The notes below the pieces were generated by a model. The model did not search any database, had not been told where the DNA came from, and worked only from the letters and a program-made list of their open reading frames with translations. DNA of 64,000 bases from Nocardia mangyaensis (GTDB lineage Bacteria; Actinomycetota; Actinomycetes; Mycobacteriales; Mycobacteriaceae): assembly GCF_001886715.1 (NCBI RefSeq), contig NZ_CP018082.1, positions 3,162,001 to 3,226,000 of the forward strand, read 5' to 3'. The position numbers and the translations under genes were made by a program. The first letter of the stretch is position 1. Each line of letters begins with the position of its first letter. Below, in pieces: positions 16,750 through 25,386 of this stretch.

Positions 16750-17574
16750 CTACGGGTCACCGAACTCGTCCACCAATCGCAACTGCCCGAACTGCGACGG
16801 TGCCGCGCCGAACATGCTGTGGCAGACGCGGTTCAAATGAGCACTGTCGGCGAATCCGGCACCATGGGCCGCCTCGGTGAGGGTTCGTCCCGCAGCGAAC
16901 AGCCGCACCGCGTGCTGCATCCGCAGCCACCGCACGTATGCCCGGAAGGGAAGTCCCACTTCAGCCGAGAACAGGTGCGCCAGTGGGCTCTCCGAGAGCT
17001 GTACCCGCCGGGCGAGTTCACTGAGCCGCACCGGGCCGTCGGCAAGGAGTCCGGGCAAATCGGCCAAGGAGCGGCGCACCGCCGGGTGCCAGGCGCTACG
17101 GTCGGGTTCGACCGCGCCGGAGACAATGGCCGCCATGCCGATCGGGCCGGAGCTGAACATCGCCCCGTGACGCACCCAGCCATCGACCGCATCCGCAGGT
17201 TCGGGGCACAGTATCGGCGCCACAGCCGCTTCGGGCGCCAGGTGGATCAATGTCGCCGAGGCAGCGCCTTCGACTACTCGGTGGCTGGTGTTCGGCGGAA
17301 TCACCACCGCCTGGCAGCTTGCGGTAACTCCATGTTCGTCACCGATACAGAACGCCGACTCGCTCTTCATGATTTGCACCGTGTGGTGTGCATGGAGTGC
17401 TGTGGTTCCGATCGCACCAGTCAGCACCATCAACCCGGGCCGAAGCAGCATTGTCCCGGTCCACTCGGACGCGCCGGTCACGTGTTCTGTCCCGTCCGCG
17501 GTACGGCCCGACAGGCTGGGGCACCACCTTCGCGGTGTGCCGAATACTGCATGGTCGAAGTATGGCGATGCCAC
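16750..17574 (-). CDS. AraC-family regulator with N-terminal cupin
   Basis: 274 residues. The N-terminal half is a cupin-like sensor (LHAHHTVQIM with paired His, PPNTSHRVVEG); the C-terminal 90 residues carry both AraC helix-turn-helix units (LSELARRVQLSESPLAHLFSAEVGLPFRAYVRWLRM, then TLTEAAHGAGFADSAHLNRVCHSMFGAAPSQF). The start is GTG at 17574 with no clear ribosome site, so the first residues are tentative. It is followed on the same strand by the DUF3703 gene. Confidence 0.85.
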   Translation of the reverse strand: MASPYFDHAVFGTPRRWCPSLSGRTADGTEHVTGASEWTGTMLLRPGLMVLTGAIGTTALHAHHTVQIMKSESAFCIGDEHGVTASCQAVVIPPNTSHRVVEGAASATLIHLAPEAAVAPILCPEPADAVDGWVRHGAMFSSGPIGMAAIVSGAVEPDRSAWHPAVRRSLADLPGLLADGPVRLSELARRVQLSESPLAHLFSAEVGLPFRAYVRWLRMQHAVRLFAAGRTLTEAAHGAGFADSAHLNRVCHSMFGAAPSQFGQLRLVDEFGDP

Positions 17575-17703
17575 CGGTCAGCGAGGAGGAGTGGCATCGA
17601 GCATCTGGGCGGCGAGAGTGGCGACATCGTGTACGGGCTCGATGGTTGCGGCCGGTGTGGTGCTGCTGGCGTCGTCACCCGGCAGGGCGCGGTCGGCGCG
17701 ACC

Positions 17704-17955
17704 TCACCGGTGGACGAGCGCGGCTTGTTGCCGTTCGCATCGGGTGCGTCGAACGGACGGTTCGGGTGGTTCGATCAGCCGAGCGTCCAGGAGTTCGCGT
17801 TCGATTGCTGCTGCCGCGTAGTGCATCCCGGCGCCGCGCAGTTGCTCGATCCTGGTACGCACCTTGTCGATCCCGTACGACCGCACGACCTCGGCGATCC
17901 CGACCCGGCCGCACGGATCGGCGGCGAAGCCTCTCGCCGTGCCACTGATTTCCAT
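17704..17955 (-). CDS. 83-residue hypothetical protein divergent from the XRE regulator
   Basis: An 83-residue soluble, mostly helical protein (GIDKVRTRIEQLRGAGMHYAAAAIERELLDARLIEPPEP). TTGGGGGCTTGC precedes the ATG at 17955. It shares its 5' region, with two TGCACGTGCA palindromes, with the divergent XRE-DUF5753 gene. Partners at this position are often small DUF397-type proteins, but this one lacks that signature. Possibly co-regulated with, or a partner of, the regulator; function unknown. Confidence 0.55.
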   Translation of the reverse strand: MEISGTARGFAADPCGRVGIAEVVRSYGIDKVRTRIEQLRGAGMHYAAAAIERELLDARLIEPPEPSVRRTRCERQQAALVHR

Positions 17956-18007
17956 TGCAAGCCCCCAACAGGAATCTCTACTGATCCCCGTGGACAGCCT
18001 ATCGGTT

Positions 18008-18029
18008 TGCACGTGCATCTGCACGTGCA
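18008..18029. promoter_or_regulatory. Tandem palindromes TGCACGTGCA x2
   Basis: Two identical 10-bp palindromes (18008-18017 and 18020-18029) are separated by TC, so their centres are 12 bases apart on about the same face of the helix. They lie in the 130-bp divergent region between 17955 and 18086. A dimer-of-dimers operator for the XRE protein is the simplest reading. Confidence 0.6.
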
Positions 18030-18085
18030 CGGCGTCAGGTATCGAGGTGTAACAGGTTGTGGCACAATCAGGATCGGGATGTTGA

Positions 18086-19021
18086 ATGCCGACAGGGGTG
18101 TCCGTGAGCAAGGATTCGACCGCCGTCGTCGACGCCTGCGCAGGGCGGGATTCGGAGGAGGACCCTGCCCTGCTCCGCCGGGTGCTCGGGGTGCGCCTGC
18201 GGCGATTGCGCGAGGCGTCCGGTATCAGCGGGGATGTTGCCGGGCGGGTGATCCGTGCTTCTCATTCGAAGATCAGTCGACTCGAAGCAGGCCGAGTCAC
18301 CGTCCGCGCCGCCGATGTCGAGGATCTGTTGACCGCGTACGGGGTGTGTGATGCCGATCTGCGCGACGAATACCGGCAACTGGTGGAGCGTGCCAACGGG
18401 ACCGGACGGTGGCAAGCCGGCACGGATCTGACGGCCGCGCGACCGGACACCTATCTGGCACTCGAGGAAGCCGCCGCCCTGATTCGCTGCTATGCGCCGA
18501 GCTTGATGCCTGACCTGATGTGGACGCCCTCCTACGCCCACACGGTCTTCGCGATCGCTGACCGGCAACCGGCCGCCGACATCCAGCGCCGCATCGAATT
18601 GCTGGCACGGCGGCAGCGACTGCTCACCCGCGCGGATCCGCCCCGGGCGTGGTTTGTCATCGAGGAAGCCGCGTTGCGCCGCCCGCTCGGCGGAGCCGAG
18701 ATCTGGCAGGGGCAGATGGACCATCTCGCCGAGTTGGCGGAGCGTCCCAACATCACCGTGCAGGTGTTGCCCGACTACATCGGCGGACCGGCCATCAGCG
18801 GCACCCCCTTCACCATGCTGCGGTTCGCGGCGCCCGAGTTGAGCGATATCGCGCACTATCTCCATCTTGCCGGGCCCCAGTTCCTCGACAAGACCGCCGA
18901 GCTGGACCGATTCAACGCGGCCTGGGATCGGCTGTGTGTCTGTGCCTATCCGCCCGAGCGGACCACGCAGTTCCTTGACACGCTGCGAACCACCCGTTCG
19001 ACCGTCGACCTCTCCCTGTAG
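18086..19021 (+). CDS. XRE-family regulator with DUF5753 domain
   Basis: 311 residues. A helix-turn-helix is at about residues 30-90 (LRRLREASGISGDVAGRVIRASHSKISRLEAGR); the rest is DUF5753 (SLMPDLMWTPSYAHTVF, later LPDYIGGPAISGTPFTMLRF), a domain found in hundreds of actinobacterial regulators and thought to sense small molecules. The ATG at 18086 has a weak ribosome site; a GTG a few codons on is possible. The SAM methyltransferase gene follows after 26 bases, a recurrent pairing. Confidence 0.9.
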   Translation: MPTGVSVSKDSTAVVDACAGRDSEEDPALLRRVLGVRLRRLREASGISGDVAGRVIRASHSKISRLEAGRVTVRAADVEDLLTAYGVCDADLRDEYRQLVERANGTGRWQAGTDLTAARPDTYLALEEAAALIRCYAPSLMPDLMWTPSYAHTVFAIADRQPAADIQRRIELLARRQRLLTRADPPRAWFVIEEAALRRPLGGAEIWQGQMDHLAELAERPNITVQVLPDYIGGPAISGTPFTMLRFAAPELSDIAHYLHLAGPQFLDKTAELDRFNAAWDRLCVCAYPPERTTQFLDTLRTTRSTVDLSL

Positions 19022-19047
19022 CGAACACCGATAAGAACAGAGATCCC

Positions 19048-19875
19048 ATGCCCGACAATGCCTTCGGTGCCCTGTCCACCGACATCGATACCACGATCGC
19101 TCACGAAGCACGCGTCTACGACTACTGGCTCGGGGGCAAGGACAACTACCCCGCCGACCGGGCGCTCGGCGATGCGATCGCGGAGCATGTCCCCGCCATC
19201 AAGACGATGGCGCGCGCCAACCGTGCCTTCCTCGGCCGAGCGGTGCGGCATCTGGTCAGCGAAGCGGGCATCACCCAGTTCCTCGACATCGGTACCGGAA
19301 TCCCCACGGCCGGCAACACTCACGAGGTCGCGCAGCAGCTCGACCCCACGGCGCGGGTCGTCTACGTCGACAAAGATCCGATCGTGCTCGCCCACGCCCG
19401 CGCGCTGATGAACAGCACCGCGCAAGGGCGCACCCGATTCATTCACGCAGACCTGCACGACCCGCGGTCCATCCTCGACCACCCCGACCTCGCCGACACC
19501 CTCGACCGCGACGAACCCGTGGCCATCATGCTCGTCGCGATCATGATGTATTTCTCGGACGCCGACCGTCCCCAGGACGTCATCGCCGACCTCCTCGATG
19601 CCGTCCCCTCCGGCAGCTACCTCGTGATCACCCATCCCACCGCTGATTTCGCACCCGAGGCGATGGCCGGAGTGCAGGCGGCCGCAGAGGCCTCGGGCAT
19701 CTCCTTTCACCCCCGCAGCAATGCCGCCACCAGCGAGTTGTTCGCCGGGACCACCCTCATTGATCCGGGTCTGGTGCCCGTCGCCGCCTGGCGACCCGAA
19801 CTCATCGACCGCCCCGCCGCCGTCGCCGAGGCCGACAGCGCCTGGTACTGGGCAGGTATCGGCCGCAAGTCCTGA
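19048..19875 (+). CDS. SAM-dependent methyltransferase (DUF574 / Methyltransf_19)
   Basis: 275 residues. The family opening HEARVYDYWLGGKDNYPADR is present, followed by the SAM site FLDIGTGIPTAGNTHEVAQ and the acidic VVYVDKDPIVLAHARAL. These proteins are abundant in actinobacteria, usually beside XRE-DUF5753 regulators; substrates are mostly unknown. AACAGAGATCCC precedes the ATG. It is transcribed with the upstream regulator. Confidence 0.92.
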   Translation: MPDNAFGALSTDIDTTIAHEARVYDYWLGGKDNYPADRALGDAIAEHVPAIKTMARANRAFLGRAVRHLVSEAGITQFLDIGTGIPTAGNTHEVAQQLDPTARVVYVDKDPIVLAHARALMNSTAQGRTRFIHADLHDPRSILDHPDLADTLDRDEPVAIMLVAIMMYFSDADRPQDVIADLLDAVPSGSYLVITHPTADFAPEAMAGVQAAAEASGISFHPRSNAATSELFAGTTLIDPGLVPVAAWRPELIDRPAAVAEADSAWYWAGIGRKS

Positions 19876-20493
19876 GCGTCGCGCGGACCGGCCTGGTCGG
19901 CGCTCAGTCGAACAGGCCGGGATCGTTGCGCACGATCCTGCGTGAACAGCAGCGTGCCCGCGGGCGTGGCGTCACCCCGCGCGGAACACCGTCTTGTCTT
20001 CGAGGGCTGCGCGGGTGGAACTCACCGACGCTGCACCACGCGTCTGCGAAGTGGACGTTTGCGCACTGGTCGATTCGTCGTTGGCCGCGCGCCTTGTCTC
20101 GACAACCAGTTTCGAGCAGGCAGAGCAACGGTTGCGAGAGCGCTGCGGCGGCCGAGGCGAACTCGACATCGAGCGCAGGAGGGCCCGGAGCGGCGGGACC
20201 GAGGTCCGCATGGCTCGACGCTGTGGGACCCGGTCCTCAATCGGGGCTGTTCTCATCCCTACCGTCCCAAGGAATTCCGAACTCTCCCATGGTTTCCCAT
20301 CGCATTGTGCTGTGAGCTGGAGGCATTGGGCCCTTGTCATTCTGCCCCTGTACCACGTTGCATCGCAGCATGATTGACTGCAGCTCGAGAGACGAACTGG
20401 GGAAGCCCCTCTTGACCGCCTGACCGACCGCGGTCATTTGGACTTGACCCGAGCGGTCGCGGCGTAGGCGGGCCGTTGCGGCCCAGGCGATGC
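19876..20493. other. Intergenic stretch, possible decayed gene
   Basis: No gene I can defend. On the plus strand around 19990-20200 one frame has fairly protein-like composition (VELTDAAPRVCEVDVCALVDSS, then FEQAEQRLRERCGG) but no supported start or recognisable family, so it may be a remnant. Confidence 0.3.
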
Positions 20494-21897
20494 CTATCGG
20501 CGGCGTCTGTGTGCGCGCAGCCGGAGACCTGCAGGCTTGAGGGTGAGGGTTTCGCGGACGTCGAGGTCGTAGCTGGGGTCGGATTCCAGGTCGAACTGGT
20601 GCAGCAGGGCCGCAAGGGTGACTGCTATTTCGTGGTGGGCGAACTGGCGGCCGATGCAGGCGCGGGGGCCGGTGCCGAAAGGTTTGTAGACGCGAGGTGG
20701 TAGGCGCCGAATGGTGTCGGGCAGGAATCGGTCTGGGTTGAACTGGTCTGCGTCGGGGCCCCAGGCCGGGTCTCGGTGGGCGGCGAGGAGTAGCACCAGC
20801 ACCCAGTCCTTCTTGGCGAATCGGTAGCGGCCGGACAGGGTGGTGTCTTGCTTGGCCCGGCGGAAGTATCCGGGCCCGGTCGGCCACAGCCGCAAGGTTT
20901 CGTCGATGACGCGGCGCAGAGTGCGTAGCTTGGCCACGTCGTCGTAGCGGACGTCCGGGAATTGTGCTGTGGGCCAACGCTCGTCGAGTTCGGCGCGGAC
21001 GCTCGCGGCGATGTCGGGACGGGTCGACAGGTAGTGCAGAGCGAAAGCGATGGTGTTGGCGGAGGTCTCGCTGCCGGCAACGAGGAAGGTGAGGATCTGG
21101 TTTCGGATGTTGACTGCGTCGAGACGCTCCCCGGTTTCCGGGTCGACACTGTCGAGCATGAGGTCGAGGATGTCGCGATACGCACGATGCGGATCGCCGG
21201 TGCGGGCCTCGATGATGTCGTCGACGACGGCGTGGGCATGCGTCAGGTCGGCCTGGTGCCGATCGCGGCCATCGCGGCGGAAGACCTTGTCGAACAGTGG
21301 AAGTACATCGGTGCGTCGGTTGGCGTAGGCGAGTTCGTGCACCATCGCTTCGACGAACGAACCGCTGTGTGAATCGGCCAGTGAACCGAAAGAATGCGAG
21401 AATCCGGCGCGCGCGATGATTTCGAACGTCAGCTTGTTCGTCGTCGCCGGCACGTCGATCCATTCCGGTGTCGTCGACCAGAGGTCGGTCAATTCGCGGA
21501 CGGTGTCGGTGATCGCGCCGTGGTAGTTGGCCATCGCCGGTTTGGTGAAGGCGGGGGCGAGGATGGTGTGTGCCTTGGCCCAGTTCGGCTCGGAGTTGTA
21601 GGCGGTGAACAATCCGTCGCCCGCCAGCGGTCGCAATTTGGTCAGCACGTGCCCGACGTGCTTTTCCCACCGCGACTCGTCGTTGACTTCCGCCACGGCC
21701 TCGACCCCGGTGACGATGATCGCGGGGTAACCGAAGAGTTTCTGTTCGAAGACCGGCCCCAACTCCCGCGCCTGCTCGGCCAGCCGTTGGCATGGCTTCG
21801 CGAAATCGGTGGTCAGGATGTCGCCGAGCAGCGGCAACCGAAACCGGGGATGGGGCAGCTTCGCCGATAGCTCTGTGGTGGAGGTCGTATCGATCAT
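20494..21897 (-). CDS. Cytochrome P450, BM3-like (CYP102-type heme domain)
   Basis: 467 residues with no fused reductase. The I helix is LVAGSETSANTIAF; ExxR is ETLRLWP; the heme Cys is about residue 414 in FGTGPRACIGRQFAHHE, which closely matches the P450 BM3 pattern and is unlike most actinobacterial class I P450s. Fatty acid hydroxylation is the usual activity of that branch, but substrate is not proven here, and redox partners must be supplied from elsewhere. ATG at 21897 with AGGG upstream; a TetR gene lies upstream on the same strand with a 272-base gap. Confidence 0.9.
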   Translation of the reverse strand: MIDTTSTTELSAKLPHPRFRLPLLGDILTTDFAKPCQRLAEQARELGPVFEQKLFGYPAIIVTGVEAVAEVNDESRWEKHVGHVLTKLRPLAGDGLFTAYNSEPNWAKAHTILAPAFTKPAMANYHGAITDTVRELTDLWSTTPEWIDVPATTNKLTFEIIARAGFSHSFGSLADSHSGSFVEAMVHELAYANRRTDVLPLFDKVFRRDGRDRHQADLTHAHAVVDDIIEARTGDPHRAYRDILDLMLDSVDPETGERLDAVNIRNQILTFLVAGSETSANTIAFALHYLSTRPDIAASVRAELDERWPTAQFPDVRYDDVAKLRTLRRVIDETLRLWPTGPGYFRRAKQDTTLSGRYRFAKKDWVLVLLLAAHRDPAWGPDADQFNPDRFLPDTIRRLPPRVYKPFGTGPRACIGRQFAHHEIAVTLAALLHQFDLESDPSYDLDVRETLTLKPAGLRLRAHRRRR

Positions 21898-22169
21898 GTT
21901 GTGTCCCTGTGCCTTCTGGGTCGTTGATTCGGCTGGTCTGTTCGAAGCGGGCTGGCCCGCGGGCACGAATCGGTTGGCAGGCGGCTCGACCATGGCAATG
22001 CGGGCGGCGCCGATGCGAAGATCGCGGTCGGCGGATGCGCGGGCACTGACCGTACCCCGGCAGTAGGCCACGCAGACTGCTGAAGCTCGGCTTCGGAGGA
22101 GAGCCCATCGACGATGCCATAGCACGCTGGAGGGAACGATGCCGCCGCGCGAGCACGGGGTTCGCTTGT

Positions 22170-22796
22170 CTACTGCGCGCTGCGTTCTCGCTCGGCAACG
22201 CTGATCAGAGCCGTGCCCAGCAGAGTCACCGCGTCAAGAAAAGAGTCTTGCGAAATCGCCTCAGGATCGGTGTGGGCGAGCAGCGCGATACCGTGCTCGA
22301 GAGCGAGCGCAACCAGTGCCATCTGCTCGGCGGATGCGGGCAGACTCAGTCCCATTCCTTCGATCACGCGCCGGGTGGAACGCGCATACCAGTCTCGGGA
22401 TGCTCTGTCGTAGTCGCGTAATGTCGGTGCCGCCGAAGGGTTTCGCATTGCGTAGAGCCGGAATTCGAGCATCAGCACGAAGCGTCCGTGGTCGGCGAAG
22501 CGATTGCCGCCTCGGCCTCGCAGGGAGTCGACGGTCTGCATCGCGTCACCGCCCGGAGCGAGGATGTCCTCGCTCTCCTCGATGTCGCGATCGAGCCAGT
22601 CGCCGAGAAGCGCGAGGAACAGATCTTCCTTGTTGGTGAAGTTCGCATAGACCGCACCTCGGCTGTACCCGGCCCTGTCCGCGATGTCTTCGAGGGAAGC
22701 CTGCGTGAAGCCCTTCTCTGTGAACACCTCTTCGGCGGCGGTGAGCAGCATCTTTCGGGTGCGCTGCACGCTCTCGGCACGGGTCAACCTGGGCAT
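22170..22796 (-). CDS. TetR-family regulator
   Basis: 208 residues: helix-turn-helix FTQASLEDIADRAGYSRGAVYANFTNKEDLFLALL, then a helical sensor domain. The chosen ATG (22796) gives MPRLTRAESVQRTR, a typical TetR start. It is upstream of the BM3-like P450 and divergent from the GH1 glycosidase. The repeat CATGTATC-TG-GATACATG at 22867-22884 is probably its operator, making the regulator and the secreted enzymes its likely targets. Confidence 0.88.
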   Translation of the reverse strand: MPRLTRAESVQRTRKMLLTAAEEVFTEKGFTQASLEDIADRAGYSRGAVYANFTNKEDLFLALLGDWLDRDIEESEDILAPGGDAMQTVDSLRGRGGNRFADHGRFVLMLEFRLYAMRNPSAAPTLRDYDRASRDWYARSTRRVIEGMGLSLPASAEQMALVALALEHGIALLAHTDPEAISQDSFLDAVTLLGTALISVAERERSAQ

Positions 22797-22866
22797 GTCC
22801 AGCCTTCTCTGATATGTGCCTCCTTGACACTGCTCAGTCCCTACACAACAATACGCGAAGACAATC

Positions 22867-22899
22867 ATGTATCTGGATACATGAACGAATCTGGATACG
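22867..22899. promoter_or_regulatory. Operator-like repeat between TetR and GH1
   Basis: CATGTATCTGGATACATG (22867-22884) is a perfect inverted repeat with 8-bp arms. The 9-mer TCTGGATAC inside it recurs at 22891-22899, 18 bases along, so two dimers could bind side by side. Confidence 0.65.
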
Positions 22900-23001
22900 C
22901 CATGTCGAGCTGCTCTCATGGCGTGATCGCTGTTCGCCTCGGTCGACTACTCGAGTCAGGTGGCCACGGCGCAGCTTCGTGAATTCCGAACGAAGGAAGT
23001 T

Positions 23002-24321
23002 ATGCGTCAATCGGCGACTGTCACCGCGATGCTGTCCGCGGTGGTCTTGGTGCTGGCTCTCACCGCCCTTGCGGCGCCCTCGGCGGCAGAAGGCCTTCCC
23101 GCATTGCCTGCGGACTTCGAGTTCGGGGTGGCTCAATCCGGTTTCCAGTCCGAAGGTTTCAACCAGGACTCGAACTATCTGCGCTACGGCAACGAGGGGA
23201 AGTTGCACGAGCCGGTAGGAAACGCCGTGGACTTCTTCCACCAGTACGAGGGTGATGTCGCCAGGGCGGCCTCGATCGGTGTGGACAACTATCGCTTGTC
23301 GGTGGAGTGGTCGCGCATCGAACCGCAGCCCGGTGTCGACGATGCGGCCGGTTGGGCGTTCTACGACGCGGTGATCGGCCGCATCGTTGCCTCGGGCATG
23401 CGCCCCATGATCACGTTGAATCATTGGGTCCATCCTGGTTGGGCAGTGGATCGTGGGGGGTGGAACAACCCGGAGATGGCCTCGGCCCTGACCGATTTCG
23501 GACGACGTGTCGTTGATCGCTACACCTGGGCGGAGCCGATCTGGATCACGTTCAACGAGCCCAGCGAATACGTTCGGCGGGAATTGACCTACGGTGGTTT
23601 GGCGCCGGCCAACACCGGGCTCATGATCGATGGGATCATCGCGGCTCATCGGGCGATCACGACCTACATCCATGCCGTGCAGCCCGGGGGTCAGGTCTCC
23701 TCGAACATCGCCTACATTCCAATACCCGGTGTGGAGCCGGCGCTGGAAGCCGTGTTCTCCGACCGTATGGTCGATTCCTTCGACTTCATCGGCGTCGACC
23801 AGTACTACTCGATCGCGCCGTCGGAACTGCCGTCGTTCGCCACCTCGGGCGGCTCGTTCTGGAATCTGCCGCAATCACCGGAGAGCATGTACTACGTGCT
23901 GCGCTACTTCGCCGCCAAGTATCCGGACAAGCCGCTGCGGGTCATCGAGAACGGATTGGCTACGGACGCGGATCAAAACCGTGCCGACGGGTACCGGCGC
24001 GACGACCATCTCCGCGACACCGTCTATTGGATTCAACGCGCACGCCAAGACGGCATCAACATCGTCTCCTACAACTACTGGAGCCTCACCGACAACTACG
24101 AGTGGGGTGAATACGGTCCCCGATTCGGTCTCTACAGCGTCGATGCCGTGCACGACCCTGCCCTGACCCGCCACCCAACAGCCGCGGTGGCGGCCTACCG
24201 TGAGATCACCGAACACCACGGAGTGCCCTCCACCTACCGGCCGACGCGCCAACCAGCACCGTGCTCACTGATCGCGCTGCCCGACAGTTGCGGCGATCCG
24301 GTGTCGGTAGAGCCACGCTGA
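23002..24321 (+). CDS. Secreted GH1 glycosidase (beta-glucosidase type)
   Basis: 439 residues. A Sec signal peptide occupies about residues 1-29 (cleavage near APSAAEG). The GH1 catalytic pair is visible: acid/base Glu about 186 in TFNEP and nucleophile Glu about 316 in VIENG. The final YNYWSLTDNYEW segment is the GH1 aglycone-site signature. GH1 enzymes are usually cytoplasmic, so export is unusual. GGAAG precedes ATG 23002; the ORF extends upstream but without a signal-compatible start. Four Cys near the C-terminus could form disulfides. A secreted lipase gene follows on the same strand. Confidence 0.92.
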   Translation: MRQSATVTAMLSAVVLVLALTALAAPSAAEGLPALPADFEFGVAQSGFQSEGFNQDSNYLRYGNEGKLHEPVGNAVDFFHQYEGDVARAASIGVDNYRLSVEWSRIEPQPGVDDAAGWAFYDAVIGRIVASGMRPMITLNHWVHPGWAVDRGGWNNPEMASALTDFGRRVVDRYTWAEPIWITFNEPSEYVRRELTYGGLAPANTGLMIDGIIAAHRAITTYIHAVQPGGQVSSNIAYIPIPGVEPALEAVFSDRMVDSFDFIGVDQYYSIAPSELPSFATSGGSFWNLPQSPESMYYVLRYFAAKYPDKPLRVIENGLATDADQNRADGYRRDDHLRDTVYWIQRARQDGINIVSYNYWSLTDNYEWGEYGPRFGLYSVDAVHDPALTRHPTAAVAAYREITEHHGVPSTYRPTRQPAPCSLIALPDSCGDPVSVEPR

Positions 24322-24443
24322 CGAGTCCCGGCACCCACCACCTATTCCGCGCTGCACACCGACCCACCTGCGGACTGTGGCGGTACACGCCTCCGATCCC
24401 GGTCATCTGCAGGGGCATGCGTCTACAAGCAGGAGAATCCCTG

Positions 24444-25268
24444 ATGCACTATCGCTCCTTGGTCACGCTGGCCTGCTCGGCCCTCGTTCTCACTGGCTCG
24501 GTCTCGGCCACCGCGACAGCGGAGCTGATCCCTTCTGTCAACAACTGGGACTGTAAAACGTTGCCCAACAGCGACTTTCCCAGGCCGATCGTCTTCATCC
24601 ACGGAATCTTCGGCAATATCGAAGACTGGCGAGCGGAGATCGATGACCTCTCCGCACGCGGCGCCTGCGTGTTCGCCAAGAACTACGGTGCGCATGCCTC
24701 GACCGGATACGCACTCAACGGGCTGGCACCCTTGGCGCAGTCCGAAGACGAGCTGGCACTGTTCATCGATGAAGTTCGCGCGCGCACCGCATCCGCCCGC
24801 GTGGACCTCGTCGGACACTCCGAAGGAGGCCTGCTCGCCGGCGTCCTGTCCCGGCGACTGGGCCCCAGCGGCGTACGCACGGTGGTCTTGCTGGCACCGG
24901 CCACCCACGGCGCCAGCCTCAGTGGAACAACCGACCTACTCCACGATTTGGGTATCGAAGCCACAGCTGACGGCATTTTGCGCGCGACCATCTGCCCGGC
25001 CTGCGCGGACATGTCGTCGCCCGGATCGGCATACAGGCAGAAGAACAACCAACCCCCGCTCGCGGCAACCGGCGTGAACTATCACATCCTCGCCCTGCGC
25101 GATGACGCCGTTGTTTCCCCTGGCGGGACGGCATCGTTCATCGACGAGTCCGGTGTCGAGAATCGGTTCGCCGATGAGCTGTGGCCCGACTCCGACTTCG
25201 AGCACCCCACCCTTCCCCAGCAGCGGCCCGTCGTGGACTGGGTGAGGCAGAAACTACAACGTCAGTGA
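24444..25268 (+). CDS. Secreted lipase / triacylglycerol esterase
   Basis: 274 residues with a signal peptide (residues 1 to about 26, SATATAE). Alpha/beta-hydrolase motifs are VFIHGIFGN (oxyanion), GHSEGG (nucleophile Ser), an Asp in LALRDDAVVSP and His in DFEHPTLP. Cys pairs (NWDCKTLP with GACVF; CPAC) suggest disulfides. AGGAGA precedes the ATG at 24444. It probably shares regulation with the upstream GH1 gene; lipids in the host or environment are the likely target. Confidence 0.88.
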   Translation: MHYRSLVTLACSALVLTGSVSATATAELIPSVNNWDCKTLPNSDFPRPIVFIHGIFGNIEDWRAEIDDLSARGACVFAKNYGAHASTGYALNGLAPLAQSEDELALFIDEVRARTASARVDLVGHSEGGLLAGVLSRRLGPSGVRTVVLLAPATHGASLSGTTDLLHDLGIEATADGILRATICPACADMSSPGSAYRQKNNQPPLAATGVNYHILALRDDAVVSPGGTASFIDESGVENRFADELWPDSDFEHPTLPQQRPVVDWVRQKLQRQ

Positions 25269-25386
25269 CCGCCTCGATGAGTGGCGACGACTGGTCGACG
25301 GCGTCGTAGAGACATGTATTGCCAGGTGAAATTCGTGAGCCGGGTATGTACTGCCCGGCGGCATTTCACGGAACAGCCCGGGTCGA

